Positions 1 through 9,364 of a stretch of DNA of 40,936 bases are shown here, piece after piece. Position numbers and translations under genes: made by a program. Each line of letters opens with the position of its first letter. The stretch's first letter is position 1. Source of the DNA: Lachnospiraceae bacterium UBA935 (GTDB lineage Bacteria; Bacillota; Clostridia; Lachnospirales; Lachnospiraceae); the NCBI GenBank assembly GCA_002293525.1, contig DBDJ01000019.1, positions 1 through 40,936 on the forward strand, given 5' to 3'. The notes under the pieces were generated by a model. It was given only the letters and a program-made list of their open reading frames with translations. It searched no databases and was not told where the DNA came from.

Positions 1-1
1 A

Positions 2-3000
2 GAGTTTATTCGGGTTCAGAAGCTGGTGCGCGGGCTGGGGGATGAAATAGAACGGATTTACCCATTAACACCAATGCAGGAGGGTATGTTATATCACAAA
101 TTACTCAAAGAAAATGTTCTTAGTTATAATATACAGAATAGCTTTAGGGTCTTTGAACTTAATTCACAGATCTTTAAGAAAAGCCTGCATCTCTTATCAG
201 AAAAGCACGGTGTTTTCCGGACGGCAATTATTTACCAGAATGTCAATGAGCCAAGACAGGTTCGATTTAAAACACGGCCTATTGAATACAATGAAATCAA
301 TTTATGCAGCAGTGAGGATTGGGAAGAAAAGGTTGCGGATATCAAAGAGAAAGATCTGGACAGAGGATTTGATTTCGAAAGAGACAGCTTGCTGCGTTTT
401 ACTGTTGTGCGGGTTCCGGGAGAAGTGCAGATTATTCTAAGTTATCATCATATCATAATGGATGGATGGTGCCTGTCCATACTAATAAATGACCTTTCTG
501 AGCATTATGGTAATTTACAGAAAGGAGAAGATAAGGATAATATAAGAAGTATTACTCAAGACACCGGATATGAGGATTATTCGCGTTGGTTAAAAAATAT
601 CGATCCTCATAAAGGTCTTACTTATTGGCACAATCTTTTAAATGATTATGACAATTGTGAAATCATAAGCGGAACCGGACCTTCTGATAATTTAAATGAC
701 AAATGGTTACATGTTGAACTAACTGAAACGGAAACACAATATCTTACTGATGTCAGTAGAAAACAAGGAGTTACAGTTAACACAATTATTGAAGCAGTAT
801 GGGGTATAGTCCTGCAGCAGTATAGCAGAACGGAAGATGTAGTATTTGGAAAAGTTGTGTCTGGCCGAAATGCGCCTATAAAAGGCATTGAAGAAATGAT
901 TGGGTTATTTATTAACACAATACCAGTGAGAGTTCGGCATTCAAAAGATGATACTTTTGCAGACTTGCTTGTGTCATTGCAGGAACAGGCCCTGGAAAGC
1001 GGCAAGTATGATTATTTACCATTGACTGAAGTAAAAAAACAGAGTAATACAGGAAGAGATTTGGTTCAAAGCCTTGTTGCATTTGAGAACTTCTATGTGC
1101 AGCCAGAGATAGATGATGATAATGACAGGTTATCATTTGAGCCAGTTGATGCAGTACAAATAATCGATTTTCCACTAGGTTTAATGGTGAGTTATGAGCA
1201 TATTTTGAGTATTGATTTTGGATATGATCCAGGTAAATACAGTAAAGAGGATATTTCTGTTTTGGCAGATCGGTTCCTGGGCAACTTGAAAATCGTTATT
1301 GAAAATCCTTCTATAAAGATCAGCTCTATTGATTTGGTATCTCCATATGAGAAAAACCTAATATTGAATGTCTTTAATGATACAAAGATAGAATACCCAC
1401 GTAACAGCAGTATAGTTGCGCTATTTGAGGAACAAGTTTTATTAAGTCCAAAGCATATTGTAGTAAGGGATATAGATAAGGAATTAACATATTTAGATTT
1501 GGATGACTTGTCTGGTAAATTAGCGGCTCATTTGGTTAAGGCAAGAGTAGAGCCTGGCAATATTGTTGGAATATCAACTGAAAAGAGAGTGGAAACAGTA
1601 GTTGGATTTTTGGGGATTTTAAAGGCTGGTGCAGTTTATATGCCCCTTAATTTAAAAGATCCCAGTAACCGGATTCAGAGCATTGTTGAGGATAGCGGAT
1701 GTAAGGTGATTTTATTTTTAGAATCACATATAACAGGAGTAGACGCAGTATTTTTAAACTTAAAGGAATTGTTGCAGGAGCCTATAGATCCTCTTAAACA
1801 GTTGATCAGCCGACGTCCCGAAGATCCTGCATATGTTATTTACACATCTGGCACCACTGGAAAGCCCAAGGGTGTTGTAATACCGCATAGAGGTGTTGTG
1901 CGGCTGGTCCGGAATAACAAGTTTCTTGACTTCACAGGAATTAATCTGTTGTGTGGCTTATCTTTTACATTTGATGCTACAGTTATGAAAGTGTGGGGGA
2001 TACTGCTTAACAGTGGGACGCTCACAATTGTTGACACTAATATTATAACCGATCCAATAAAACTATCACAGACTATACAAAAATATGGCATAGATGTTGC
2101 TGGGATTACAACAATATTGTTTAATCAAACAGTCACTATTGACACAACTCTTTTCAATCGCCTCCGATGTGTATTGGTTGGGGGAGAGAAGCTTTCCGAA
2201 CAGCATATTGCTATGCTGAGAAATGCTAACGAGAATATTAAAATTGTTAATGTATATGGCCCGACAGAAAACACTGTTATTTCAACAGCGTATGAAATAG
2301 GAGCAGAGGTGCCAGAAGAACTTCCTATAGGAAAACCCATTGGTAACTCTACCGCATATATCCTTACCGGTAACAATTTATGCGGTATTGGGGAAAAAGG
2401 TGAACTGTGCCTAGGCGGTGATGGAGTAGCACTTGGATATCTTAATAATCCAGAGTTAACTAGTGAGCGATTCGTTGAAAATCCGTTTGTGCCAGATACT
2501 ATAATATACCGTACCGGAGATGTTGCCAGTTGGCTGCCAGATGGGAATATAAAGTTCCATGGACGTATGGACGACCAAGTGAAAATCAGGGGGTATCGCA
2601 TTGAATTGGGTGAAATAGAACGGCAGTTAATTAAGTTCCCCGGAATACTGGACGCAGTTGTGATTGCTAAAGATAGTGATAAGAACAAGTATTTACGTGC
2701 GTATTTTGTTGGTGCAGAGGTATTGGATAAAGACAAGATGAAAAGATTTCTTTCTGAGTGTTTACCAGATTATATGATCCCAAACCACTATATCCAGATG
2801 GAACAGCTGCCAGTAAATCGGCAAGGTAAGGTAGATCGTACTAAGTTACCGGAGCCGGAGTTTATAACTGGTTCGGAATATGTTGCCCCAAGAAATCAAA
2901 AAGAAAATGAAATAGTATTAGCTTTGCAGGATATTCTGGGTATAGATAACATCGGTGTATATGATAATTTCCTTGCACTGGGTGGAGACTCGATTAAGGC

Positions 3001-5653
3001 GATTCGTGTTGTTGCCAGGCTTCGTAACCACGGATTTGAAATAGCGGTGCGTGATATTATGCAATTGCTTACCGTTGAGGCCATGAGTAAGGGATTAAAA
3101 CTGGCAGAAATTTCAACTGACCAAAGCGAAGTATCAGGTGAAGTACTCTTTACACCCGCTCAAAAGCTCTTCCTAAATGATAATTTGGAGATATTAAATC
3201 AAGATATTCATTGTCTATGGCTGGATAGTAAAGTAAGACTGGATGAGGATACACTAAGATCTGCCTTTACTGCACTGGTTACGCACCATGATATGCTAAG
3301 AGCAGTTTACCGAAATGGAAAACAATTCATCTTACCAGTTGCAGAAAGCAGGTTATTTGACTTGTCTTGCTTTGGCTTGTATAACTTGGATGAAAATGAC
3401 CTATTTGAACAGATGGAGGTGATTCATAATGAAGTTCAGGCTGCATTTAATTGTGCGGACGGTCCCATGCTAAAAGTGATTTTGTACCAAACAGATAATA
3501 AAGATTATTTACTGCTGATATCTCATCGCATTATAGTAGATGTTATTTCGTGGAATATAATCGCAGAAGACTTAAATAAAGCATATTATTTTGCAGGCAG
3601 GCAAAAACCTATTTTCTTACCGGAAAAAACAATATCTTTTAAGCAATGGAGCAAAATGTGGCATTCAAGCGTTGAAAATAAAGAACCGAAGCTTGGGGAC
3701 AATGATATAAAAGCCACAATGATGAACATATTTCAGAGTAAGGATTTTGAGGGTAAATCAGGCTCATATACTACTCAAGCAGCCTTGTCACAAAAAACAA
3801 CCTCTAATTTATTTATAGTATGTTCAGCATATAACATAAATCTCCATACTTTGCTGCTGGCTGCACTTGCCAGAACAATCCATGAATTGACAAAGATAAG
3901 CAATACAGTTATTAACCTGGGAGGATATGGCCGGAGTATCATTGAGAGTGATTTACCAATGGAAAGAACCGTTGGGTATTTTGCAGATAATTATTTAGTT
4001 GAGTTTAATAATATTGGGCAATCAATTGAAAGTGACATACAAAATGTTAAGCAGGCATTAGTTGATGCAGGCAAACGAATGATCATGTATGATGCTGACC
4101 CCGATATTGAAAGGGCAAAAAAGAAAGAAATACCGGAAATAACTTTCAATTCTTCAATTAATGGCAATGTGGATAGCAGCAAGGATGTATTTTCTGTAAG
4201 TACAAAGCAAAATAACAATATTTCAAAAATGACAGTCAATTACAGTTTACTAAATGAAAAACTTCGAATAACGTTAATTTGCAATTTATTATACTTGCAT
4301 AAAGATGTAATTCAGACTTGGTGCAATAGCCTGAAGAAAAAAATCGAAGAAATATCTATTTATTATATGGAATCAGAAAGTAATCTGAACCAAAGGAGTT
4401 CGCATCTCAAATATCATAATTTTCTTAGAGAGGAGGTTATTGAAAGATATATCGCACCGCAAATACAAAAATCATACCTGATCAGAAACGGCAGTTTTAT
4501 GCTGGGTGATTTTGAGATAGAAGGTGGATATAGTAAAGAAGAGTTATTAGCAGCAGTCAGGACAGTAGTAGCAAATAATGAAGTACTGAGAACATCAAGT
4601 AGGAAAGTAGGTGATAATTACCAAATCAGTGTACATCAGTTTGTAGAAGGCTGGAAGATACCTTATACGGCTGCATTGGAAAATCAGGCATTCATAAATA
4701 CCGAAATTAAGAAAAATATGATAAGTACATGTAAATATGATGCAAAAACCAACTCGCAGCTTAGTGCAATTACTGTCATTAAGGAATCTGAGGAAATGCA
4801 TAGGATATATTTGTATATATCACATAGTATGTGGGATAAGACCAGCTCCTATATTTTTAAAGAACAAATTGAAAATATACTAAATGGCAAGCAATTATCA
4901 GGAGAAATAAGTTCATTAAAAATATATTTAGATAGTATTGCCAATAAAGTTGATGGGATGGCAATAAAAACGAAGTTGGATCTGGCATCGTTTGCAGACG
5001 GAATGGCAGAGTTCGAGGCTAATAATGATGGTAATGAAATAGTACAAAAGGATTGGGCCTTGCTCACACTTGGCGATTATCTATCTAAATACTATCAACA
5101 AAATCCTTGGAGCATTATCTGGCAATTAATCTGCGTTATTGCAAAAAGCAATGGATTTTTAAGTGAAGACGCTTTAACGCTTCCAGTTGCTATCTTACAG
5201 GAAGATCGGCGCTTTTTGCCAAATATATATAAAAATGCTATGGGAGCATATTTAGACTGCCTGCCGGTAAGATTTCCAATTGCTGCAGATTCATTATATC
5301 CTATCGATGAAACAGTATTTCAATTACAGAATTATAAAGCAGAGTTAAAGGTTAATTTTATGGAACTATTATTGAACCAGTATCCAAATCTCAATACAGA
5401 AAAAATCATGACAATTAATAATCACAGTATATTTAGTATGTCATATAAGCAACTAACTCAAACCATAGAATTTCTTGAGAACTACACAGTCGAAGAAAAT
5501 GATCACGAAATTATTGTCAATAGCTATGCCGACAGTTTATTTATAATGTATCCGGTTTCCCAAAGATGTCAATCTGATTTATATAAAGAATTACAGGAAA
5601 AATGCAATAGCATTGACAGGCAGCTGATGAACAATAGCTTGAAGAAGGAGTGA
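2..5653 (+). CDS. Nonribosomal peptide synthetase, C-A-PCP-(E-like)-(C-like), 5' end missing
   Basis: The reading frame is open to the left edge, so the true start lies upstream; residue numbers count from the GTG at 26. Domains in order: a condensation domain (about 1-440) with YPLTPMQEGML and an intact HHIIMDG motif near 140; an adenylation domain (about 465-960) with TSGTTGKPKG near 605, NVYGPTEN near 744, YRTGDV and a final NRQGKVDR; a carrier domain with LGGDSIKA (phosphopantetheine Ser989); an epimerase-like domain (about 1045-1450) whose HHxxxDG motif has become HRIIVDV (H1167, R1168, D1172, V1173); and a last C-like domain (about 1475-1850) with SHSMWDK (H1600, D1604). There is no thioesterase or reductase. 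My hand-aligned specificity code is D-A-M-G-L-G-V-V-I-K, which shares the DA..LG.V.K pattern of leucine codes; this is only suggestive. It is followed by leucine-pathway genes. Family call is firm; product unknown. Confidence 0.95.
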   Translation, partial: EFIRVQKLVRGLGDEIERIYPLTPMQEGMLYHKLLKENVLSYNIQNSFRVFELNSQIFKKSLHLLSEKHGVFRTAIIYQNVNEPRQVRFKTRPIEYNEINLCSSEDWEEKVADIKEKDLDRGFDFERDSLLRFTVVRVPGEVQIILSYHHIIMDGWCLSILINDLSEHYGNLQKGEDKDNIRSITQDTGYEDYSRWLKNIDPHKGLTYWHNLLNDYDNCEIISGTGPSDNLNDKWLHVELTETETQYLTDVSRKQGVTVNTIIEAVWGIVLQQYSRTEDVVFGKVVSGRNAPIKGIEEMIGLFINTIPVRVRHSKDDTFADLLVSLQEQALESGKYDYLPLTEVKKQSNTGRDLVQSLVAFENFYVQPEIDDDNDRLSFEPVDAVQIIDFPLGLMVSYEHILSIDFGYDPGKYSKEDISVLADRFLGNLKIVIENPSIKISSIDLVSPYEKNLILNVFNDTKIEYPRNSSIVALFEEQVLLSPKHIVVRDIDKELTYLDLDDLSGKLAAHLVKARVEPGNIVGISTEKRVETVVGFLGILKAGAVYMPLNLKDPSNRIQSIVEDSGCKVILFLESHITGVDAVFLNLKELLQEPIDPLKQLISRRPEDPAYVIYTSGTTGKPKGVVIPHRGVVRLVRNNKFLDFTGINLLCGLSFTFDATVMKVWGILLNSGTLTIVDTNIITDPIKLSQTIQKYGIDVAGITTILFNQTVTIDTTLFNRLRCVLVGGEKLSEQHIAMLRNANENIKIVNVYGPTENTVISTAYEIGAEVPEELPIGKPIGNSTAYILTGNNLCGIGEKGELCLGGDGVALGYLNNPELTSERFVENPFVPDTIIYRTGDVASWLPDGNIKFHGRMDDQVKIRGYRIELGEIERQLIKFPGILDAVVIAKDSDKNKYLRAYFVGAEVLDKDKMKRFLSECLPDYMIPNHYIQMEQLPVNRQGKVDRTKLPEPEFITGSEYVAPRNQKENEIVLALQDILGIDNIGVYDNFLALGGDSIKAIRVVARLRNHGFEIAVRDIMQLLTVEAMSKGLKLAEISTDQSEVSGEVLFTPAQKLFLNDNLEILNQDIHCLWLDSKVRLDEDTLRSAFTALVTHHDMLRAVYRNGKQFILPVAESRLFDLSCFGLYNLDENDLFEQMEVIHNEVQAAFNCADGPMLKVILYQTDNKDYLLLISHRIIVDVISWNIIAEDLNKAYYFAGRQKPIFLPEKTISFKQWSKMWHSSVENKEPKLGDNDIKATMMNIFQSKDFEGKSGSYTTQAALSQKTTSNLFIVCSAYNINLHTLLLAALARTIHELTKISNTVINLGGYGRSIIESDLPMERTVGYFADNYLVEFNNIGQSIESDIQNVKQALVDAGKRMIMYDADPDIERAKKKEIPEITFNSSINGNVDSSKDVFSVSTKQNNNISKMTVNYSLLNEKLRITLICNLLYLHKDVIQTWCNSLKKKIEEISIYYMESESNLNQRSSHLKYHNFLREEVIERYIAPQIQKSYLIRNGSFMLGDFEIEGGYSKEELLAAVRTVVANNEVLRTSSRKVGDNYQISVHQFVEGWKIPYTAALENQAFINTEIKKNMISTCKYDAKTNSQLSAITVIKESEEMHRIYLYISHSMWDKTSSYIFKEQIENILNGKQLSGEISSLKIYLDSIANKVDGMAIKTKLDLASFADGMAEFEANNDGNEIVQKDWALLTLGDYLSKYYQQNPWSIIWQLICVIAKSNGFLSEDALTLPVAILQEDRRFLPNIYKNAMGAYLDCLPVRFPIAADSLYPIDETVFQLQNYKAELKVNFMELLLNQYPNLNTEKIMTINNHSIFSMSYKQLTQTIEFLENYTVEENDHEIIVNSYADSLFIMYPVSQRCQSDLYKELQEKCNSIDRQLMNNSLKKE

Positions 5654-5733
5654 ATTTCTTAAAAGTAAAATGTATGCATAAATTCGCTGTCATATGCAAT
5701 TTGTGCCCAAAGATGAAAGGAATGTGAATTACT

Positions 5734-7410
5734 ATGATGAGTAAATGTGAAAAGTACAAGCGTTACAAACCGTTCATACTGAATGAGAGAACCTGGCCAT
5801 CTAAAATAATTACAGAGGCACCTATCTGGAGCAGTGTTGATTTACGTGACGGAAACCAGGCATTGAAAGTGCCGATGGATATTGAGAAAAAACTTAAGAT
5901 GTTTCAGCATCTGGTGAAGATTGGGATTAAACAAATAGAAGTAGGTTTTCCTTTTGCATCAGAAACGGATTTTAATTTTGTAAGAACACTAATTGAGGAT
6001 AAGCATGTTCCGGATGATGTTACAATAATTGTCCTTTCATCCAGTAGTTCAGAATGTATTGAAAGGTCGTTCGATTCGTTGAAAGGAGCCGACAAAGCAG
6101 TTATTCAGATATATACATTAGTTTCCCCTGCTCAGAGGAAATATGTTATCAATATGAGTAAAACGCAATTGCTGCAGTATACTGCGGATGCTGCTGCCTA
6201 TACTTTGGAACTCTCAAAGAAATATCCCAATACGAATTTTACACTTGGATATGGACCGGAAAGTTTCACGATAGCTGAAATGGATTTTTCTTTAGCTGTA
6301 TGTAATAGTGTAGTTCGTGTGTGGCAGCCCACACCGGAGAATAAATGTATGGTAACGCTTCCTGCTACTGTTGAAGTTTCGACGGCTAATCAATTTGCAG
6401 ATCAAGTTGAATTTATTAATAATAATTTAATCTTGAGGGATAATGTCATTCTGGGCCTGCATACGCATAATGATAGGGGGACATGTACTGCGGCAACAGA
6501 ATTGGGAATACTGGCCGGAGCAGAACGTGTGGAGGGAACCTTGTTTGGTAATGGAGAAAGAACCGGGAACCTTGATTTAGTGACTATTGCTCTTAATATG
6601 TATTCCAGTGGAATCGATCCCAAAATTGATTTTAGCGATTTAGATGAATCCATTAGAGTTTACGAGGATTGTACTGGCTGTAAAGTACATGAACGTCATC
6701 CATATGCCGGGAAGCAGGTTTTTACTGCTTACTCAGGAGGACATCAAGATGCAATTAGAAAGGGATTGATTTATAGAGAGAAAAATAAAGAAGAAAAATG
6801 GATGATACCATATATACCTGTGGATCCGGCAGATCTCGGACGTAGCATGGATGATGTGATCCAGATTAATTCACAATCCGGAAAAGGCGGAGTCCATTAT
6901 ATATTGGAAAAAGCACTTGACATCACATTGCCAAAGCCTATTCAGGCAGAAATGGGTAAAAAAATCAAAATACTGTCAGACAAAACATCACAATGTTTGT
7001 CAAGCGATGAGGTGATTAAAATATTCTTGGACGAATACAATTTGAGTAAACTCACAAATGGTTTTTATAATATAGCCATTAATCAATTGGATGAAGATAT
7101 AAGCGTTTCACTTGACTGTCAAGGAAGAAAAATGGAAATGGCCGGGGATAGAGAATATATTGTTGATATTTGTCTGAGTGTCTTAATGGAAGAATTCTCC
7201 TTAGATGATGTTAATATCACCGAGCATACGGACACGAAAGACAAGGAAGGCCGTTTCTATACCTTTATTCAAATACAACATGGTGTAGACGAAGTTAAGT
7301 ACAGTTCATTTGGATGGGGAACCGATCAATTGACAGTACAAATATTAGCTTTATGCCGGGCGATAGAGAAAATTCCAAATTTTAATTATTATTCAGAACT
7401 TATTGGCTAA
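5734..7410 (+). CDS. leuA: 2-isopropylmalate synthase, LeuA type 2
   Basis: This 558-residue enzyme condenses acetyl-CoA with 2-oxoisovalerate, the first step of leucine synthesis. The N-terminus (APIWSSVDLRDGNQAL near residue 36) and the length match the type 2 family found in actinobacteria and many clostridia. The catalytic HTHNDRG motif (near 242) and GNGERTGNLDL follow in the TIM barrel. A LeuA_dimer regulatory domain occupies about 430-555. At the place where family members usually carry a GNGP loop it reads MAGDREYI (near 468), so leucine feedback may be altered; this is inference. The start is ATG 5734 or ATG 5737, preceded by AAAGGA. It lies 80 bases after the NRPS and heads leuA-leuC-leuD-leuB, so it may serve the peptide pathway rather than housekeeping leucine synthesis. 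A homologating relative such as HphA cannot be excluded from sequence alone. Confidence 0.93.
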   Translation: MMSKCEKYKRYKPFILNERTWPSKIITEAPIWSSVDLRDGNQALKVPMDIEKKLKMFQHLVKIGIKQIEVGFPFASETDFNFVRTLIEDKHVPDDVTIIVLSSSSSECIERSFDSLKGADKAVIQIYTLVSPAQRKYVINMSKTQLLQYTADAAAYTLELSKKYPNTNFTLGYGPESFTIAEMDFSLAVCNSVVRVWQPTPENKCMVTLPATVEVSTANQFADQVEFINNNLILRDNVILGLHTHNDRGTCTAATELGILAGAERVEGTLFGNGERTGNLDLVTIALNMYSSGIDPKIDFSDLDESIRVYEDCTGCKVHERHPYAGKQVFTAYSGGHQDAIRKGLIYREKNKEEKWMIPYIPVDPADLGRSMDDVIQINSQSGKGGVHYILEKALDITLPKPIQAEMGKKIKILSDKTSQCLSSDEVIKIFLDEYNLSKLTNGFYNIAINQLDEDISVSLDCQGRKMEMAGDREYIVDICLSVLMEEFSLDDVNITEHTDTKDKEGRFYTFIQIQHGVDEVKYSSFGWGTDQLTVQILALCRAIEKIPNFNYYSELIG

Positions 7411-7437
7411 GGAAACACTGATTTAATCAGCGTTTCC
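7411..7437. repeat. Inverted repeat (GGAAACaCTGAT type) between leuA and leuC
   Basis: The arms GGAAACACTGAT and ATCAGCGTTTCC flank TTA, with one mismatch in the stem. It starts directly after the leuA stop codon. No T-tract follows closely, so read-through into leuC is likely. Related sequence occurs at 19531-19554 and, as one arm (TCAGCGTTTCCC), at 25172-25183, which suggests a dispersed element rather than a leu-specific signal. Confidence 0.6.
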
Positions 7438-7493
7438 CTAATCTTTAAATTAAATACCAAGGTCAAAAGGTAAAATACGGAAAGGAAGAAAAA

Positions 7494-8753
7494 ATGGGAA
7501 TGACATTATCTCAAAAGATTCTAGCAAAGCATGCAGGCAAAAGTCATATAATGGCAAATGAATTGATTGAGGCAAAACTTGATCTTGTTCTTGGAAATGA
7601 TGTGACTACAGCAATGGCAAGCACAATATTTGATGAAGCGGGTTTTACCAATGTGTTTGATTCAAATAAAATCGCAATCGTTCTTGATCATTATGCACCT
7701 TGTAAAGACATTAATTCAGCTGAACTTTGTGTTAAATCGCGCTTATTCGCCAAGAGATTTTCAATATCTAACTTCTTTGATGTAGGGGATATGGGGATTG
7801 AGCACGCACTGATTCCTGAAAAAGGATTAGCAGCCCCAGGAGAACTGATTGTTGGCGCTGACTCTCATACATGTACTTATGGAGCACTGGGAGCTTTTTC
7901 AACTGGGATTGGCAGCACGGATGCAGCAGCAGCAATAGCCCAAGGCTCACTGTGGTTTAAGGTACCGCCGGCAATCAAAGTAAATTTCCAAGGTAAACTT
8001 AATAATCATGTAAGCGGAAAAGATGTGATGCTTCATCTCATTGGACTAATCGGAGTAGATGGTGCGCTTTATAAGTCTCTTGAGTTTGTGGGAGATGGGA
8101 TAAAAGCACTTAATATTGCCGATCGTTTTACTATTGCAAATATGGCAATCGAATGTGGTGCAAAAAACGGTATTTTTCCTATAGATGACATTACAAAGGA
8201 ATATTTACATGATGTTGTCGAGCGGGAATACGATATTCTTGTAGCTGATTCTGATGCGGAATATGAGCAGGAAATAGTAATCGATTTATCTCAACTGTCT
8301 CCTACGGTTGCTCTTCCGCATTTGCCATCAAACACAAAGAAAATAGACGAGGTAAAAGGGCTGAGCATAGATCAGGTCGTGATCGGATCCTGCACCAATG
8401 GTCGTATTGAAGATCTTCGTGTAGCTGCAGCAATATTGAAAGAACGAAAAGTTGCACATGATATACGGTGTATCATTATACCTGCCACACAGAAAATTTA
8501 TCTTCAGGCCATAAAAGAGGGGCTTATTGAGATTTTTATCAAGGCGGGGGCGGCTGTAAGTACTCCGACTTGTGGGCCTTGCATAGGCGGCCATATGGGG
8601 GTATTAGCGAAAGGTGAACGTGCAGTAGCGACAACAAATCGTAACTTTGTTGGACGAATGGGTGATGTCACTTCGGAGATTATTTTGACAAGTCCTGCGG
8701 TTGCTGCTGCTTCCGCGGTGATCGGAGAACTTGCCTCCCCATTTGATTTATAG
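7494..8753 (+). CDS. leuC: 3-isopropylmalate dehydratase large subunit
   Basis: This aconitase-family protein of 419 residues isomerises 2-isopropylmalate to 3-isopropylmalate together with LeuD. The length fits the LeuC type 2 (HacA-like) group. The motifs GADSHTCTYGALG and GIGSTDAAAA are present, and the [4Fe-4S] cluster cysteines are visible as C300 (GSCTNG), C360 and C363 (TCGPCIGG). The ATG at 7494 follows GGAAGGAAG at good distance. It lies between leuA and leuD in the same orientation. The short LeuC/LeuD architecture is also the one used by homologating pathways such as homoaconitase, so substrate is assigned from the complete leu set around it. Confidence 0.95.
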   Translation: MGMTLSQKILAKHAGKSHIMANELIEAKLDLVLGNDVTTAMASTIFDEAGFTNVFDSNKIAIVLDHYAPCKDINSAELCVKSRLFAKRFSISNFFDVGDMGIEHALIPEKGLAAPGELIVGADSHTCTYGALGAFSTGIGSTDAAAAIAQGSLWFKVPPAIKVNFQGKLNNHVSGKDVMLHLIGLIGVDGALYKSLEFVGDGIKALNIADRFTIANMAIECGAKNGIFPIDDITKEYLHDVVEREYDILVADSDAEYEQEIVIDLSQLSPTVALPHLPSNTKKIDEVKGLSIDQVVIGSCTNGRIEDLRVAAAILKERKVAHDIRCIIIPATQKIYLQAIKEGLIEIFIKAGAAVSTPTCGPCIGGHMGVLAKGERAVATTNRNFVGRMGDVTSEIILTSPAVAAASAVIGELASPFDL

Positions 8754-8863
8754 ATGATAATGAGAAAGGTAATAATTCACAGCGTCTGTAAGAATATAAC
8801 ATTTAAGTCCTTGGAGAGGGACTAAAAATACTACTACTATATAATCCGAGGAGATTGTATCAA

Positions 8864-9364
8864 ATGTATACTGGGAAAGTTTTTAAATACGGAGATAATG
8901 TTGATACTGACGTGATTACACCGGCGCGCTATCTTAACACATCGGATCCGGCAGAATATTCAAAACATTGTATGGGAGATATTGATACTTATTTTGTAAG
9001 TAAGGTGGAGAAAGGCGACATAATTGTTGCAGGAGCAAATTTCGGCTGCGGCTCATCAAGGGAACATGCGCCGATAGCCATTAAAACTTGTGGAGTCTCA
9101 TGTGTGATTGCCTCGAGTTTTGCTCGTATCTTTTATAGAAATTCTATTAATATAGGGTTACCAATTTTAGAGTCCCCGGAGGCAGCAGAGAATATTAAAG
9201 CAGATGATATGGTTTGTGTAGATGTTACAACTGGTGAAATTAAGAATATAACTACAGGACAAGTGTTTCATTCGGCAGCTTTCCCGCCCTTTATTAGTGA
9301 GATCATAAAGGCCGGAGGTCTTATAAATTCTATCAAATCAAAGGGAGGCGAAAATGAACTGTAA
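8864..9364 (+). CDS. leuD: 3-isopropylmalate dehydratase small subunit
   Basis: This 166-residue swivel domain pairs with LeuC to form isopropylmalate isomerase. Family motifs are visible: KYGDNVDTDVITPARYL near the N-terminus, the GANFGCGSSREHAP loop, and FARIFYRNSINIGLP. I chose ATG 8864 because GAGGAG (8848-8853) sits ten bases upstream; the longer reading from TTG 8855 would start immediately after the ribosome binding site. The 3' end overlaps leuB by 11 bases, which implies translational coupling. The roughly 110 bases between leuC and leuD hold no recognised element. Confidence 0.95.
   Translation: MYTGKVFKYGDNVDTDVITPARYLNTSDPAEYSKHCMGDIDTYFVSKVEKGDIIVAGANFGCGSSREHAPIAIKTCGVSCVIASSFARIFYRNSINIGLPILESPEAAENIKADDMVCVDVTTGEIKNITTGQVFHSAAFPPFISEIIKAGGLINSIKSKGGENEL

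Noticed and set aside
5654..5733. Possible thioesterase or MbtH-like small gene between NRPS and leuA
   Set aside because: The gap is 80 bases with no frame; neither type of gene occurs in the window.
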